Source: Brevundimonas sp. Root608 (GTDB lineage: Bacteria > Pseudomonadota > Alphaproteobacteria > Caulobacterales > Caulobacteraceae). Taken from it: a DNA stretch of 64,000 nt. Shown here one piece after another: positions 7,808-17,350 of this stretch. Below the pieces are notes generated by a model. The model searched no databases. It was not told where the DNA came from and saw only the letters and a program-made list of their open reading frames with translations. A program made the translations under genes and the position numbers. The first letter of the stretch is position 1. Each line of letters opens with the position of its first letter. The DNA lies in the NCBI RefSeq assembly GCF_001427825.1, contig NZ_LMGT01000004.1, positions 62,001 through 126,000 on the forward strand, given 5' to 3'.

Positions 7808-8581
7808 ATGCGGATCGCCACCTTCAACATCAACGGCGTCAACACGCGGCTGCCCAACCTGCTGGCGTGGCTGGAGGCGGCGCGGCCGGATGTCGTGTGC
7901 CTGCAGGAGCTCAAGTCCACGGACGCGCAGTTCCCTGCGGCGGCCATCCGCGACGCGGGGTATCACGCCGTGTGGAAGGGCGAGCATCGCTGGAACGGAG
8001 TGGCGATCCTGTCCCGGAGCGCAGAGCCCGTGGTGACGCGGCGCGGCCTGCCCGGGGACGGGGGCGACGCGCAGAGCCGCTATATCGAGGCGGCGGTTGA
8101 GGGGGTGCTGATCGCATCCCTGTACCTACCCAACGGCAATCCGCAGCCGGGGCCGAAATTCGACTACAAGCTGGCCTGGTTCGAGCGGCTGATCGCCCAT
8201 GCGGCGGATCTGCTGACCAGCGGGGCGCCGGTGGTGTTGGCGGGCGACTACAATGTCGTGCCGACCGAGGCCGACATCTACAACAGCCGCTCGTGGAAGA
8301 AGGACGCCCTGCTGCAGCCCGAAAGCCGGGCGGCGTATGCAAGGCTGCTGGACCAGGGCTGGACCGACGCGATCCGCGAGCGGTTTCCGCACGATCCGCC
8401 GCCGTGGACCTTCTGGCAGTATTTCCGGCAGGCATGGGAGCGGGACGCCGGTTTGCGGATCGACCATCTGTTGCTGAGCCCGTCCGTGACCGGGCGGTTG
8501 AGCGACGCGGGGGTGGACCGCGAGGTGCGCGGGCGCGAGCGGGCCAGCGATCATGCGCCGACCTGGATCGTGCTGGACTGA
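7808..8581 (+). CDS. xthA: Exodeoxyribonuclease III / AP endonuclease
   Basis: 257 residues of the EEP nuclease fold. It cleaves DNA at abasic sites and has 3'-5' exonuclease activity in base excision repair. Motifs in order: RIATFNINGVNTR at the N-terminus (Asn ligand), CLQELK (metal-binding Glu), YLPNGNP, GDYNVVPTEADIY (catalytic Asp/Asn), RIDHLLLSP and the C-terminal SDHAPTW (catalytic His). The ATG at 7808 starts the conserved strand directly. The gene lies 37 bases after tRNA-Arg. Confidence 0.93.
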   Translation: MRIATFNINGVNTRLPNLLAWLEAARPDVVCLQELKSTDAQFPAAAIRDAGYHAVWKGEHRWNGVAILSRSAEPVVTRRGLPGDGGDAQSRYIEAAVEGVLIASLYLPNGNPQPGPKFDYKLAWFERLIAHAADLLTSGAPVVLAGDYNVVPTEADIYNSRSWKKDALLQPESRAAYARLLDQGWTDAIRERFPHDPPPWTFWQYFRQAWERDAGLRIDHLLLSPSVTGRLSDAGVDREVRGRERASDHAPTWIVLD

Positions 8582-8611
8582 ACCGGCACGCAGCGGGGCC
8601 GTTCAGGGGTC

Positions 8612-9079
8612 ATGGCGCGCGCCCTGAAGGTCTTTTCCTATTCCGACGGTTTCCATTCGTGGACCGTGGCGGCGACGTCGCGGGCGAAGGCGCTGGAAGC
8701 CTGGGGCGTGAAGCGGGACCTGTTCAAGGATGGCGCGGCGGTGGAGGCGGCGGAAGGGCCGGATCGGCAGGCGGCGCTCATGGCTCCGGGCGAACTGATC
8801 GAGCGGGGCCTTTCGGTCGATATCGGACGGGTTGAGAAGACCAGGGCTCCGAAGGCGGCGAAGAAACGCGGGCCGAGCGCGAAGGACATGGCCCGGGTCG
8901 AGGCGCTGGAGAGCGAGCTGGCTGCGCTGGACGCCACGCAGCAGGCGGAAACGCAGGGGCTGGAGGCGCGGCGGGCGGCGCTGGAGCGGGAGGCGTCGGC
9001 CCTGGCGAACCGTCAGGCGAAGGCGACGGATGCATTGCGCGCGAAGCTGAAGACGGCGCGGGCGAAGCTCAGCGGATAG
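8612..9079 (+). CDS. Conserved hypothetical protein with C-terminal coiled coil
   Basis: 155 residues. The first 75 form a compact, probably globular part (FSYSDGFHSWTVAATSRAKA, then GVKRDLFKDG), which I recognise as a conserved alphaproteobacterial hypothetical. A basic patch (KTRAPKAAKKRG) leads into an Ala/Glu/Arg-rich heptad region from about residue 88 to the end that should be a coiled coil. No signal peptide, membrane segment or catalytic motif is visible. It follows xthA by 30 bases and ends tail-to-tail with metC, overlapping by 11 bases. Function unknown. Confidence 0.7.
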   Translation: MARALKVFSYSDGFHSWTVAATSRAKALEAWGVKRDLFKDGAAVEAAEGPDRQAALMAPGELIERGLSVDIGRVEKTRAPKAAKKRGPSAKDMARVEALESELAALDATQQAETQGLEARRAALEREASALANRQAKATDALRAKLKTARAKLSG

Positions 9080-10241
9080 CGGCCCGCCAGGCCGCTAGGC
9101 CGGATTGGAGGTCGGCGATCAGGTCGGCTGGCGCCTCGAGCCCGACGTGGAGTCGCAGCAGTTGGCCCGCCAGCACGGGCGGGTCGCGGCGGTGGGCGAG
9201 CTGGCCGGTCTCGTGGGTGATCAGGCTTTCGAACCCACCCCAGGAATAGCCGAGGCCGAAGAGCTCCAGCGCCGACATCAGGGCGTGGGCGGCGGCTTCG
9301 TCGCCGCCGTGCATGACGACGCCGAACAGGGAGGCGGCGCCCGTGAAATCGCGCCGCCAGAGGTCGTGGCCGACCGAGCCGGGCAGGGCGGGATAGAGGA
9401 CCCTGGCGACCTCGGGGCGGGCCTGCAGCCAGGTCGCCACGGTCATCGCCGATCGGGCCTGTTCCTCGTAGCGAAGGGGCAGGGTGCGGGCGCCGCGCAG
9501 GGCCAGCCAGGCGTCGTCGGGCGAAACCCGCCAGCCGAGATCCTCGATCGTCTCTGAAATGACCCGGCCGACCGCGAGGTCGGCGACGGCGATGGAGCCC
9601 ATCAGCAGGTCGGAATGGCCGCCGACATATTTTGTCACGGCCTGGACGCTGACGTCGACGCCATGCGCCAGCGGATGGAAGGCGAGGCCCGCGGCCCAGG
9701 TGTTGTCCATGACGGTGCGGACCCCTCGGGCGCGGCAGGCGGCGGCCAAGGCGGGGACGTCCAGCATCTCGAAGGTCAGGGAGGCGGGCGATTCGATCAG
9801 CAGGACGCGGGTGCGGTCGGTGAAGCCGGCGAGGACTGCATCGGTGGAGGCGTCCGGCGCGTGGAACACCGTGGTCACGCCGCGCGCCTTCATGTGTCGG
9901 GTCAGGAAGCGGCGACTGGGGCCATAGAGGGCGTCGGTCGTCACGATCTCGTCGCCGGGGCGCGCCAACGCGGTCAGGGGCACGGTGACGGCGGCGAGGC
10001 CGGACGGAACCAGCCAGGCCTCCCTCGCCCCCTCAAGATCGGCGAGGGCGGCGCGCAGTTCGCGGGCCGCGGTCAGATCCTCGATGCCGTAGACGGGGCC
10101 GACCGTCTCGTCGCGCATGGCCCCGGGCGCATCGTTGAGCAGGGTGGAGGCCCGCTCGACCGGCGGGGCCACGCCACGACGTCCGCGTCCGCGCCGGGTG
10201 GCGGAGGCGATCAGTCGGGTGCGGTCGCTGCGGTCGGACAT
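9069..10241 (-). CDS. metC: Cystathionine beta-lyase
   Basis: 390 residues of the Cys/Met-metabolism PLP enzyme family. It cleaves cystathionine to homocysteine, pyruvate and ammonia in methionine synthesis. Visible features: GPVYGIEDLTAARELR (the Tyr/Arg phosphate-binding region), the PSGLAAV turn, DNTWAAGLAFHP containing the Asp that contacts the PLP ring, and the Schiff-base Lys in VTKYVGGHSDLLMGS. The C-terminal SWGGFESLI loop is characteristic. Cystathionine gamma-lyase/synthase relatives are close, but the TKYVGGHSD and SWGGFESL forms favour beta-lyase. Confidence 0.88.
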   Translation of the reverse strand: MSDRSDRTRLIASATRRGRGRRGVAPPVERASTLLNDAPGAMRDETVGPVYGIEDLTAARELRAALADLEGAREAWLVPSGLAAVTVPLTALARPGDEIVTTDALYGPSRRFLTRHMKARGVTTVFHAPDASTDAVLAGFTDRTRVLLIESPASLTFEMLDVPALAAACRARGVRTVMDNTWAAGLAFHPLAHGVDVSVQAVTKYVGGHSDLLMGSIAVADLAVGRVISETIEDLGWRVSPDDAWLALRGARTLPLRYEEQARSAMTVATWLQARPEVARVLYPALPGSVGHDLWRRDFTGAASLFGVVMHGGDEAAAHALMSALELFGLGYSWGGFESLITHETGQLAHRRDPPVLAGQLLRLHVGLEAPADLIADLQSGLAAWRAAIR

Positions 10242-10327
10242 TCGGGTCCCGGGAGGCTTGCGGTTCGGTCTGCAAAAGCCTCTAAAGCGAGGCGAGGCGC
10301 AAGGTCTGAAGGCTTTGGCGAGGCGTA

Positions 10328-11440
10328 ATGAGGGCAGGTTTGGCAGGACGCTGGACGGCGGCTGCGGCGATCGCGGCGGCCCTGACGCTGGTCGCCTGCG
10401 GGCGCGGCGAGCGCGACGCCGGCGGGGACGCGGATACGGACGCCGACGCCCAGACCGAAACCGCCGCTCCCGCCTTCGCCAGCCCGACCCTGGCTGCGAT
10501 CAAGCGGCGCGGCCGGCTGAACTGCGGCGTGCATGAGGGACTGGTCGGCTTCGCCTTCACGGATAACCGAGGCCAGTGGCGCGGGTTCGACGCGGACTTC
10601 TGCCGCGCCCTGGCGGCGGCGGTGCTGGGCGACGCGGACGCGGTGCGGTTCGTGCCGCTCGTCAGCAGCCAGAGGTTCGAGGCGTTGCGCAGCGGACGGG
10701 TCGATGTGCTGTGGCGCTCGACGTCGTGGACCCTGTCGCGGGAGGCCCGGGAGGGCGTCCGCTTCGCCGGGATAAACTACTATGACGGCCAGGGTTTCCT
10801 GGTGCGGCGGTCGCTCGACCTGGCCAGCGCCACGGAACTGAACGGCGCGCGGATCTGCGTGCAGCGCGGCTCGACCTCGGAACTGAACGTCGCCGACTGG
10901 TTTCGCTCACGGGGGCTGGAATACACGCCGGTGGTCACCGCCAATGAGGAGGCGGCGCGCGCGGCCTACGGGCGCGAGGACTGCGACGCCTTCAGCGCGG
11001 ACATCTCGGCCCTGGCGGCGGCCCGCACCACCCTGTCGAATCCCGAACAGCACGCGGTCCTGCCGGACGTCATCTCCAAGGAGCCGCTGGGGCCCGCGGT
11101 CAGGCGCGGCGATGAGGCCTGGACGTCGATCGTGCGCTGGACCCTGAACGCGGTCATCCTGGGCGAGGAGCTGGGCGTGACCCGCGACAACGCCGGCGAC
11201 CTGGCGGACGATTCGCGCGATCCCCAGGTCCGGCGCCTGCTGGGGGTCGAGGGCAACGTCGGGCCCATGCTGGGACTGCGCAGGGACTGGGCCAGGCTGG
11301 CGATCGAGGCCGAGGGAAACTACGGTGAGATTTTCGCGCGGAACGTCGGGGCGGAATCATCGCTCGACCTGACGCGCGGGCTTAACGCACAATGGAACGC
11401 AACGCCGGGCGGACTGATCTACGCCCTGCCCATCAGATAA
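10328..11440 (+). CDS. Amino-acid-binding (AapJ-like) periplasmic lipoprotein
   Basis: 370 residues. The signal ends in a lipobox (LVAC at about residues 20-23), followed by an acidic Asp/Thr-rich linker. The body is a family 3 extracellular solute-binding domain: RGRLNCGVHEGLVGFAF, GFDADFCRALAAAVLG, VDVLWRSTSWT and a GQGFLVRR segment, closest in pattern to the general L-amino-acid binding protein AapJ. No permease or ATPase genes are nearby, so it is an orphan receptor here. It precedes a DAACS symporter gene by 28 bases on the same strand. Confidence 0.82.
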   Translation: MRAGLAGRWTAAAAIAAALTLVACGRGERDAGGDADTDADAQTETAAPAFASPTLAAIKRRGRLNCGVHEGLVGFAFTDNRGQWRGFDADFCRALAAAVLGDADAVRFVPLVSSQRFEALRSGRVDVLWRSTSWTLSREAREGVRFAGINYYDGQGFLVRRSLDLASATELNGARICVQRGSTSELNVADWFRSRGLEYTPVVTANEEAARAAYGREDCDAFSADISALAAARTTLSNPEQHAVLPDVISKEPLGPAVRRGDEAWTSIVRWTLNAVILGEELGVTRDNAGDLADDSRDPQVRRLLGVEGNVGPMLGLRRDWARLAIEAEGNYGEIFARNVGAESSLDLTRGLNAQWNATPGGLIYALPIR

Positions 11441-11468
11441 CGACATCGGCCGAGGGCCGGGGGGACGC

Positions 11469-12779
11469 ATGGAAACGACCAAAAAGGGCGGCGTGCCGCT
11501 CTATCTGTGGATGCTGCTGGGCTTCGTGGTGGGCCTGGGAGGCGGGCTGTACGTCAATCTGACGGGTCAGACGGTGATCCCGGCCGTGATGGACATCATC
11601 CAGGCGGTCGGCCAGATCTTCCTTCGCCTGTTGTTCATGCTGGTCCTGCCGCTGCTGTTCGCCGCCCTGGCGGTCGGGGTGGCCGAGATGGGCGACCTCA
11701 AGTCGCTGGGCCGGGTCGGACTCAAGACCCTGCTGTTCACCGTTGTCGTTTCGGCCATCGCCGTGGGTATCGGTCTGGGCATGGTCAACCTGTTCCGGCC
11801 CGGAGACGGCGTCGATCCGGCGCTGGCGCAGCAACTCCTGGCCCAGGGGGCCGAAGGCGCCTCGGCCATCGTCGGCAATGCGCCCAAGTCGATCGAGGCG
11901 GGGAAATTCTTCCTCGACATGATCCCGTCCAACGTCGTCACCGCAGCGGCCGAGAACCAGATCCTGCCGGTGATGATCTTCGCCCTGATCTTCGGCATCG
12001 GCATGGTCATGGCCAAGAGCCCGGCCACGGACGCGCTTCAACAGGCCCTGCAGGGTCTGCTGGAAGTCATGATGAAGCTGATCAACCTGGTCATCAAACT
12101 GGCCCCGTTCGCGATCGCCGCCCTGATGTTCAACCTGTCGGCGGTGTTCGGCTGGGACCTGCTGGTGCGGCTGGGGGCCTATGCCGGCGTCGCCGTGGGC
12201 GCGATGGCGATCCATATGTTCGTCGTCTATCCGCTGCTGATCTGGATCTTCGGCGGCATGAATCCGCTGACGTTCGCCAGGGGCGTGCGCGAGCCCTTCG
12301 TGGTCGCCTTCTCGACCGCCTCGTCCAACGCCACCCTGCCGATCGCGATCAAGGCCGCCGAGGAGCAGCTGAAGCTTCCCCGGCGCATCTCGCGCTTCGT
12401 CCTGACCGTCGGCGCCACGGCCAACCAGAACGGCACGGCCCTGTTCGAGGGGGTCACGGTGCTTTTCCTGGCGCAGTTCTTCGGCATCGACCTGAACATC
12501 CAGCAGCAACTGGTGGTGATGCTCGTGTGCATCCTCGGCGGCATCGGCACGGCCGGGGTTCCCGCGGGATCCTTGCCGGTCATCGCCCTGATTCTCGTCA
12601 TGGTCGGCGTGCCGGCCGAGGGCATCGGCCTGATCCTGGGCGTCGACCGCTTCCTCGACATGTGCCGCACCACCCTGAACGTCACCGGCGACCTGGTGGC
12701 GGCCACGGTGGTGTCCCGCGGCGAGGCCGACGTGCCGGCCGAGATCGCAGGGCCGGAGCCGGTGGCACCGCCGGCCTGA
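11469..12779 (+). CDS. Dicarboxylate/amino acid:cation symporter (DAACS family)
   Basis: 436 residues, an inner-membrane glutamate/dicarboxylate symporter related to GltP/DctA. Eight membrane helices and two re-entrant hairpins are expected. The signature regions are seen: the Ser-rich hairpin STASSNATLPIA near residue 280, and helix 7/hairpin 2 with TANQNGTALFEG (NMDGTA-type motif), then GIGTAGVPAGS and a conserved VDRFLDMCRTTLNVTGD near the end with the Asp and Asn that bind substrate and cation. It may be co-transcribed with the upstream binding lipoprotein, although such symporters do not need one. Confidence 0.9.
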   Translation: METTKKGGVPLYLWMLLGFVVGLGGGLYVNLTGQTVIPAVMDIIQAVGQIFLRLLFMLVLPLLFAALAVGVAEMGDLKSLGRVGLKTLLFTVVVSAIAVGIGLGMVNLFRPGDGVDPALAQQLLAQGAEGASAIVGNAPKSIEAGKFFLDMIPSNVVTAAAENQILPVMIFALIFGIGMVMAKSPATDALQQALQGLLEVMMKLINLVIKLAPFAIAALMFNLSAVFGWDLLVRLGAYAGVAVGAMAIHMFVVYPLLIWIFGGMNPLTFARGVREPFVVAFSTASSNATLPIAIKAAEEQLKLPRRISRFVLTVGATANQNGTALFEGVTVLFLAQFFGIDLNIQQQLVVMLVCILGGIGTAGVPAGSLPVIALILVMVGVPAEGIGLILGVDRFLDMCRTTLNVTGDLVAATVVSRGEADVPAEIAGPEPVAPPA

Positions 12780-12790
12780 AGCCGGCCTGT

Positions 12791-13621
12791 CTAGGGGGCG
12801 GTCACGACGGTATCCGAGCGGCCGCCCCATTCCGCCCAGCTGCCGTCGTAGAGACGGGACGGCTTGCCGAGTTCGGCCAGCCCGAGGCTGAGGATGGCGG
12901 CGGTGACGCCCGAGCCGCAGGTGGTCACGACCGGACGGTCCGGATCGACGCCGGCGTCGCGGAAGGCCTGTTCCAGGGCCGGTCCCCGCTTCATCGTTCC
13001 GTCGGCCTTGAGCAAGGCCGGGAAGGGCAGGTTCAGCGCGCCGGGCATATGGCCGGAGCGCAGGCCCGCGCGGGGTTCGGGCTCGCGGCCCTGGAAGCGA
13101 CCCGCCGACCGGGCGTCCAGCACCTGACCGCCTGTCTCCAGCGCTGTGCGAATGTCGGAGAGGTCGGCGACGGCTCCGGCGTCAAGGCGCGCGGAGAAGA
13201 CGGCGGGGCCCGGGGCGGGCGGAGAGCCGCTCTCCACCGGACGGCCTTCGGCCAGCCATTTCGGCAAACCGCCGTCCAGAACGCGGACATTGGCGGCTCC
13301 CATGACGCGTAACATCCACCAGACCCGGGCGGACGACCGGATGCCGACCGTGTCGTAGACGACGATCGCGTCTCGCTCCGATATCCCCAGACCGCCCATG
13401 CGCGCGGCGAAGTCGGCGGACGTCGGGAGCATGTGCGGCAGGGGGCTGTCCGGGTCCGAACTGGCGTCCAGATCGAGGAAGACCGCGCCCGGCAGGCGGG
13501 CCGCCTCGAAGTCCGGCCGTCCGTCGCGGCGATCCAGATGCCAGCTGGCGTCGACGAGGCGGAGGTTGGGATCGCCGAGGCGGTCAGCCAGGTCTTCGGT
13601 GGTGATCAGCGGCGAGGTCAT
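12791..13621 (-). CDS. sseA: 3-mercaptopyruvate/thiosulfate sulfurtransferase
   Basis: 276 residues with two rhodanese domains. The first contains LVDASWHLDRRDGRPDF and the structural VVYDTVGI; the second has the catalytic loop CGSGVTAA with the persulfide-forming Cys near residue 235. A CG[ST]G[VT]TA loop is characteristic of mercaptopyruvate sulfurtransferases. It transfers sulfur from mercaptopyruvate to thiols or cyanide in the cytoplasm. It begins 18 bases after the CFA synthase stop on the same strand and is probably the last gene of a phr-cfa-sseA unit. Confidence 0.9.
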   Translation of the reverse strand: MTSPLITTEDLADRLGDPNLRLVDASWHLDRRDGRPDFEAARLPGAVFLDLDASSDPDSPLPHMLPTSADFAARMGGLGISERDAIVVYDTVGIRSSARVWWMLRVMGAANVRVLDGGLPKWLAEGRPVESGSPPAPGPAVFSARLDAGAVADLSDIRTALETGGQVLDARSAGRFQGREPEPRAGLRSGHMPGALNLPFPALLKADGTMKRGPALEQAFRDAGVDPDRPVVTTCGSGVTAAILSLGLAELGKPSRLYDGSWAEWGGRSDTVVTAP

Positions 13622-13639
13622 GGCGGCGTCCGGCGCCCG

Positions 13640-14860
13640 TCAGTCGCGGGCGAGAACCAGCTGTATCACGTCGGTCCGGGCCGAGCGGAAGCCGGCCTCG
13701 CAATAGGCCAGGTAGAAGCGCCAGAGCCGCCGGAACCGCTCGTCGAACCCGCCCATGCGGCGAATGTCGCCCCAGGCGGCCTGGAAGCGCTCATCCCAGA
13801 GCTTCAGCGTCTCGGCATAGTCCTGGCCGAACCGCTCGATGGCCAGCCATTCCAGTCCGGCGCGGTCAATGACGGGTTTCAGCTCCTTCTCGGACGGAAG
13901 CATGCCGCCGGGGAAGATGTATTTCTGGATGAAGTCGGTGCGCTTGTTGTAGCCGGCGAACAGCGCGTCATCGATGGTGATGATCTGCAGGCCGGCCTTG
14001 CCGCCCGGCTTCAGCACGTCATGGATCTTGCCGAAATAGGTGGGCCAGTATTCCAGGCCGACGGCCTCGAACATCTCGATCGAGGCGACGCGGTCGAAGG
14101 TCCCCTCGACATCGCGATAGTCCGCCATCCGGATATCGACGCGGTCGGACAGGCCGGCGTTGAACATGCGCTGGCGGGCGAAGTCGAACTGCTCCTGCGA
14201 GATGGTGATGGCGGTGACCCGGGCGCCGACGTCGCGGGCCGCGAACTCGGCGAAGCCGCCCCAGCCGCAGCCGATCTCCAGCACCGACTGGCCGGAGCGC
14301 AGGTCCATCAACCGCGCGAGAGACGCGTACTTCTCCCGTTGGGCCGCATCCAGCGCCATGCCCGCCCGCGTGAATCGGGCCGATGAATAGGTCATCGAGG
14401 CATCCAGCCAGGACGCATAGAAGGCGTTGCCGAGGTCGTAGTGGGCGTGGATGTTCTTGCGCGACCCGGAACGGCTGTTGCGGTTCAGGCGGTGGGACAG
14501 CCAGTGGACCGCCTTCATCGCCGGATGGCCGTCGACCAGCCGCCGGATGTGATCGTAGTTGTGGGCGAAGGATTCCAGCAGGGCGGCGAGATGCGGGCTC
14601 TCCCACTGGCCGGCCATATAGCCCTCGGCGAAGCCGATATCGCCCGAGGCCAGCACGCGACGGGCGAAGCGATAGTCCTTGATGTCGAAAACGGCTGACG
14701 GCCCCGGCTGCGAGCCTTCGAGCTGATGCACCTCGCCATTGGGGAGGTGGACGGTCAGCCGGCCGAAGGTCCAGTTGGCGGCGAGCAGGCGCAGCAGCAT
14801 CGCAAATCCGCGGGGGGTGCGGGCGCCTGCCTCATACCGCTCGGCTGTCACCGACGTCAT
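13640..14860 (-). CDS. cfa: Cyclopropane-fatty-acyl-phospholipid synthase
   Basis: 406 residues. It methylenates the double bond of unsaturated phospholipid acyl chains with S-adenosylmethionine, at the inner membrane surface. The N-terminal domain (about 1-130) is the lipid-binding part; NIHAHYDLGNAFYASWLD precedes the methyltransferase core with the SAM motif VLEIGCGWGGFAEFAA near residue 195 and the catalytic-domain segment SIEMFEAVG. The C-terminal helices contain FIQKYIFPGGMLPS. It lies 33 bases downstream of the photolyase stop. Confidence 0.93.
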   Translation of the reverse strand: MTSVTAERYEAGARTPRGFAMLLRLLAANWTFGRLTVHLPNGEVHQLEGSQPGPSAVFDIKDYRFARRVLASGDIGFAEGYMAGQWESPHLAALLESFAHNYDHIRRLVDGHPAMKAVHWLSHRLNRNSRSGSRKNIHAHYDLGNAFYASWLDASMTYSSARFTRAGMALDAAQREKYASLARLMDLRSGQSVLEIGCGWGGFAEFAARDVGARVTAITISQEQFDFARQRMFNAGLSDRVDIRMADYRDVEGTFDRVASIEMFEAVGLEYWPTYFGKIHDVLKPGGKAGLQIITIDDALFAGYNKRTDFIQKYIFPGGMLPSEKELKPVIDRAGLEWLAIERFGQDYAETLKLWDERFQAAWGDIRRMGGFDERFRRLWRFYLAYCEAGFRSARTDVIQLVLARD

Positions 14861-14893
14861 GACAGCGACTCTCCGCCTGAGGAGGGACGGGCG

Positions 14894-16357
14894 TCAATCC
14901 CCCCCGGCCTCGCGCCACGCGACGACGTCCTTGAGGGCGTCGAGCGCGCGCTGACGGGCCTCGGCGTGGTCGACGATCGGGGCGGGGTAGTCCCGGCCCA
15001 GGCGGAGCCGGGCGTCAGACAGGACTGCGGCGGGCGCCGTCCATGGCGCGTGGAGCCAGCGATCGGGCAGTCGGCTGAGTTCCGGAACCCAGCGTCGGAC
15101 GTATCGGCCGTCTGCATCGAATTTCTGCCCCTGTATGACCGGATTGAAGATTCGGAAGTACGGTGAAGCATCGGCTCCGGATCCAGCGACCCACTGCCAA
15201 TTCTGAACATTGGAGGCGAGGTCGGCGTCGACAAGGGTGTCGTGAAACCAGCGTTCGCCCTCGCGCCAGTCGATCAGCAGGTGTTTGATCAGGAAGGAGG
15301 CGACGATCATGCGCACCCGGTTGTGCATGAATCCGGTCGTCCAGAGCTCGCGCATGCCGGCGTCCACCACGGGATATCCGGTTCGCCCGCGTTTCCAGGC
15401 CGAGAGGCCCGCGGGATCGTCGCGCCACGGCATGGCGTCGTATTCCGGACGGAAGGCGGCGTCCGGCATCTGCGGAAAGGCCTGCAGCAGGTGGGCGGAG
15501 AATTCGCGCCAGCCGATCTCGGCCACGAATTTTTCGGCCTCGGCGGCGGGCACACGGCCGTCGGCGGCGGCCTGGCGGGCGGCCAGGACGGCGCGCCAGG
15601 GACTGATCTCGCCGAAATGCAGATGGGGCGACAGGCGGCTCGTCGCCGGCGCGGCGGGCCGGTCACGGCCGGCGGAGTAGGATTTCAGCCCCCGGGCCAC
15701 GAAGGCGGACAGGGCGTCCGAGGCTCCGGCCTCGCCGGGGCTCCAGTCGAAGCCGCCGGACCAGTCGGGTCGGACCGGATGCAGGTCCCAGGCATCGATG
15801 TCATCGGAGACGGGGTCGGCCGGAGTCGTGATGGCGGCCGGACCGGTCGTGTGCGGCGGGGGGGCGGCCGTGGCCAGCAGGGCCTTCAGGAACGGCGTGA
15901 AGACCTTGTAGGGCTGGCCCGACCCGTTCAGGACGCTGCCCGGAGGCGACAGGAGGGCGGCGTTCCAGCCCTTGCACTCGACGCCTTCGGTCCGAAGGCC
16001 GTGGGCGATGTCGGCGTCGCGGGCGAAGGCGTCGGGTTCGAACAGCCGGTTCATGAAGACGGCGCCGGCGCCGGTTTCGTCGATCAGTCGGCGCAGTTCG
16101 GCCTCGCTGTCGCCGCGGCGCAGGATCAGGCGCGAGCCGCGCTCTCCCAGGGCGGCGTCAAGCGCGCGCAGGGACTTGTCCAGCCACCAGAGGGAGGCGG
16201 CGCCCATGGGGCGGACGCGCGAGCCTTGGTCGAGGATGTAGACGGGGACGACCGGCCGTCCGGTTTCGGCGGCGTGGGTCAGGGCCGGATTGTCGGCCAG
16301 CCGCAGATCCTGACGGAACCACAGGATCACGGGTCGGGCGTCGGCCTTGGTGGTCAT
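14894..16357 (-). CDS. phrB: Deoxyribodipyrimidine photolyase
   Basis: 487 residues. It repairs UV-induced cyclobutane pyrimidine dimers with blue light. The N-terminal antenna domain starts VILWFRQDLRLADNPALTH; the FAD-binding C-terminal domain includes TRLSPHLHFGEISP-type sequence (here SRLSPHLHFGEISP), WREFSAHLL, GMRELWTTGFMHNRVRM and NWQWVAGSGADASPYFRIF, all class I CPD photolyase hallmarks with the flavin-reducing Trp residues. ATG at 16357 is chosen because the longer open frame upstream runs antisense through kdsA. First gene of the phr-cfa-sseA unit. Confidence 0.93.
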   Translation of the reverse strand: MTTKADARPVILWFRQDLRLADNPALTHAAETGRPVVPVYILDQGSRVRPMGAASLWWLDKSLRALDAALGERGSRLILRRGDSEAELRRLIDETGAGAVFMNRLFEPDAFARDADIAHGLRTEGVECKGWNAALLSPPGSVLNGSGQPYKVFTPFLKALLATAAPPPHTTGPAAITTPADPVSDDIDAWDLHPVRPDWSGGFDWSPGEAGASDALSAFVARGLKSYSAGRDRPAAPATSRLSPHLHFGEISPWRAVLAARQAAADGRVPAAEAEKFVAEIGWREFSAHLLQAFPQMPDAAFRPEYDAMPWRDDPAGLSAWKRGRTGYPVVDAGMRELWTTGFMHNRVRMIVASFLIKHLLIDWREGERWFHDTLVDADLASNVQNWQWVAGSGADASPYFRIFNPVIQGQKFDADGRYVRRWVPELSRLPDRWLHAPWTAPAAVLSDARLRLGRDYPAPIVDHAEARQRALDALKDVVAWREAGGD

Positions 16358-16468
16358 GCGGTCGGGCTCCGTGATAGCTTGCGAACCTATACGTCCGACG
16401 CCACCTGATGGCCGCATGAGTGCGGCATCGACCGCGCGTCGCAAAGCCGCAACTCCGGGAAGTCTGCC

Positions 16469-17332
16469 TTGTCCAAGCCCAACGCCGTCATCGACATCAC
16501 ACAAGGCCTGAAGCGCCCCGTAAGCATCGGCGGCGGTCAGCGCATCGTCTTCATCGCCGGTCCGTGCCAGCTGGAAAGCCGCCAGCACGCGCTGGAGATG
16601 GCCCATGCGCTGAAGGAAATCGGCGAGCGGCTGAACGTCGGCGTCATCTACAAGACCAGCTTCGACAAGGCGAACCGGACCTCGGCCACCGCCGCGCGCG
16701 GATTCGGGCTTGAGGGCTCGCTGCCGATCTTCGCGGAGATCCGTGAGGTCACCGGCCTGCCGGTGCTGACCGATGTACACACGGAAGAGCATTGCCGCAT
16801 CGCCGCCGAAGCGGTGGACGTGCTGCAGATCCCGGCCTTCCTGAGCCGCCAGACCGATCTGCTGCTGGCCGCCGCGGCGACCGGCAAGGTCATCAACATC
16901 AAGAAGGGCCAGTTCCTGGCTCCCTGGGACATGAAGAACGTCATCGCCAAGGTCGTGGGCGCCGGAAACCCCAACGTCATGGCCTGCGAGCGCGGGGCCA
17001 GCTTCGGCTACAACACCCTGGTCAGCGATATGCGGTCGCTGCCGATCCTGCGCGAGATCGGCTGTCCGGTGGTGTTCGACGCGACCCATTCCGTGCAGCA
17101 GCCGGGCGGGCAGGGCACGTCCTCGGGCGGGCAGCGCGAGTTCGTGCCGGTGCTGGCGCGGGCCGCCGTGGCCGTGGGCGTCGACGCGGTCTTCATGGAG
17201 ACGCACCAGGACCCCGACAATGCGCCATCGGACGGGCCGAACATGGTGCCGCTGGACCAGTTCGAGGCCCTGGCCGCCGACCTGATCGCCTATGACGACC
17301 TGACCAAGGCGCGGATGGCGAAGGCGGCCTGA
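16469..17332 (+). CDS. kdsA: 3-deoxy-8-phosphooctulonate (KDO-8-P) synthase
   Basis: 287 residues; E. coli KdsA is 284. It condenses phosphoenolpyruvate with arabinose 5-phosphate to give KDO-8-phosphate for the LPS inner core. Family motifs: [55 protein letters not shown] and [13 protein letters not shown]. No upstream ATG is in frame; TTG at 16469 has a GGGAAG site six bases before it. It is the first gene of kdsA-hldE-hldD, spaced 18 bases from hldE. Confidence 0.94.
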   Translation: MSKPNAVIDITQGLKRPVSIGGGQRIVFIAGPCQLESRQHALEMAHALKEIGERLNVGVIYKTSFDKANRTSATAARGFGLEGSLPIFAEIREVTGLPVLTDVHTEEHCRIAAEAVDVLQIPAFLSRQTDLLLAAAATGKVINIKKGQFLAPWDMKNVIAKVVGAGNPNVMACERGASFGYNTLVSDMRSLPILREIGCPVVFDATHSVQQPGGQGTSSGGQREFVPVLARAAVAVGVDAVFMETHQDPDNAPSDGPNMVPLDQFEALAADLIAYDDLTKARMAKAA

Positions 17333-17350
17333 ATCCGATAGGCCAAGGGG

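Noticed and set aside
16358..17206. N-terminal extension of the photolyase frame
   Set aside because: The extension is antisense to kdsA, and the canonical photolyase start begins a few residues after ATG 16357.
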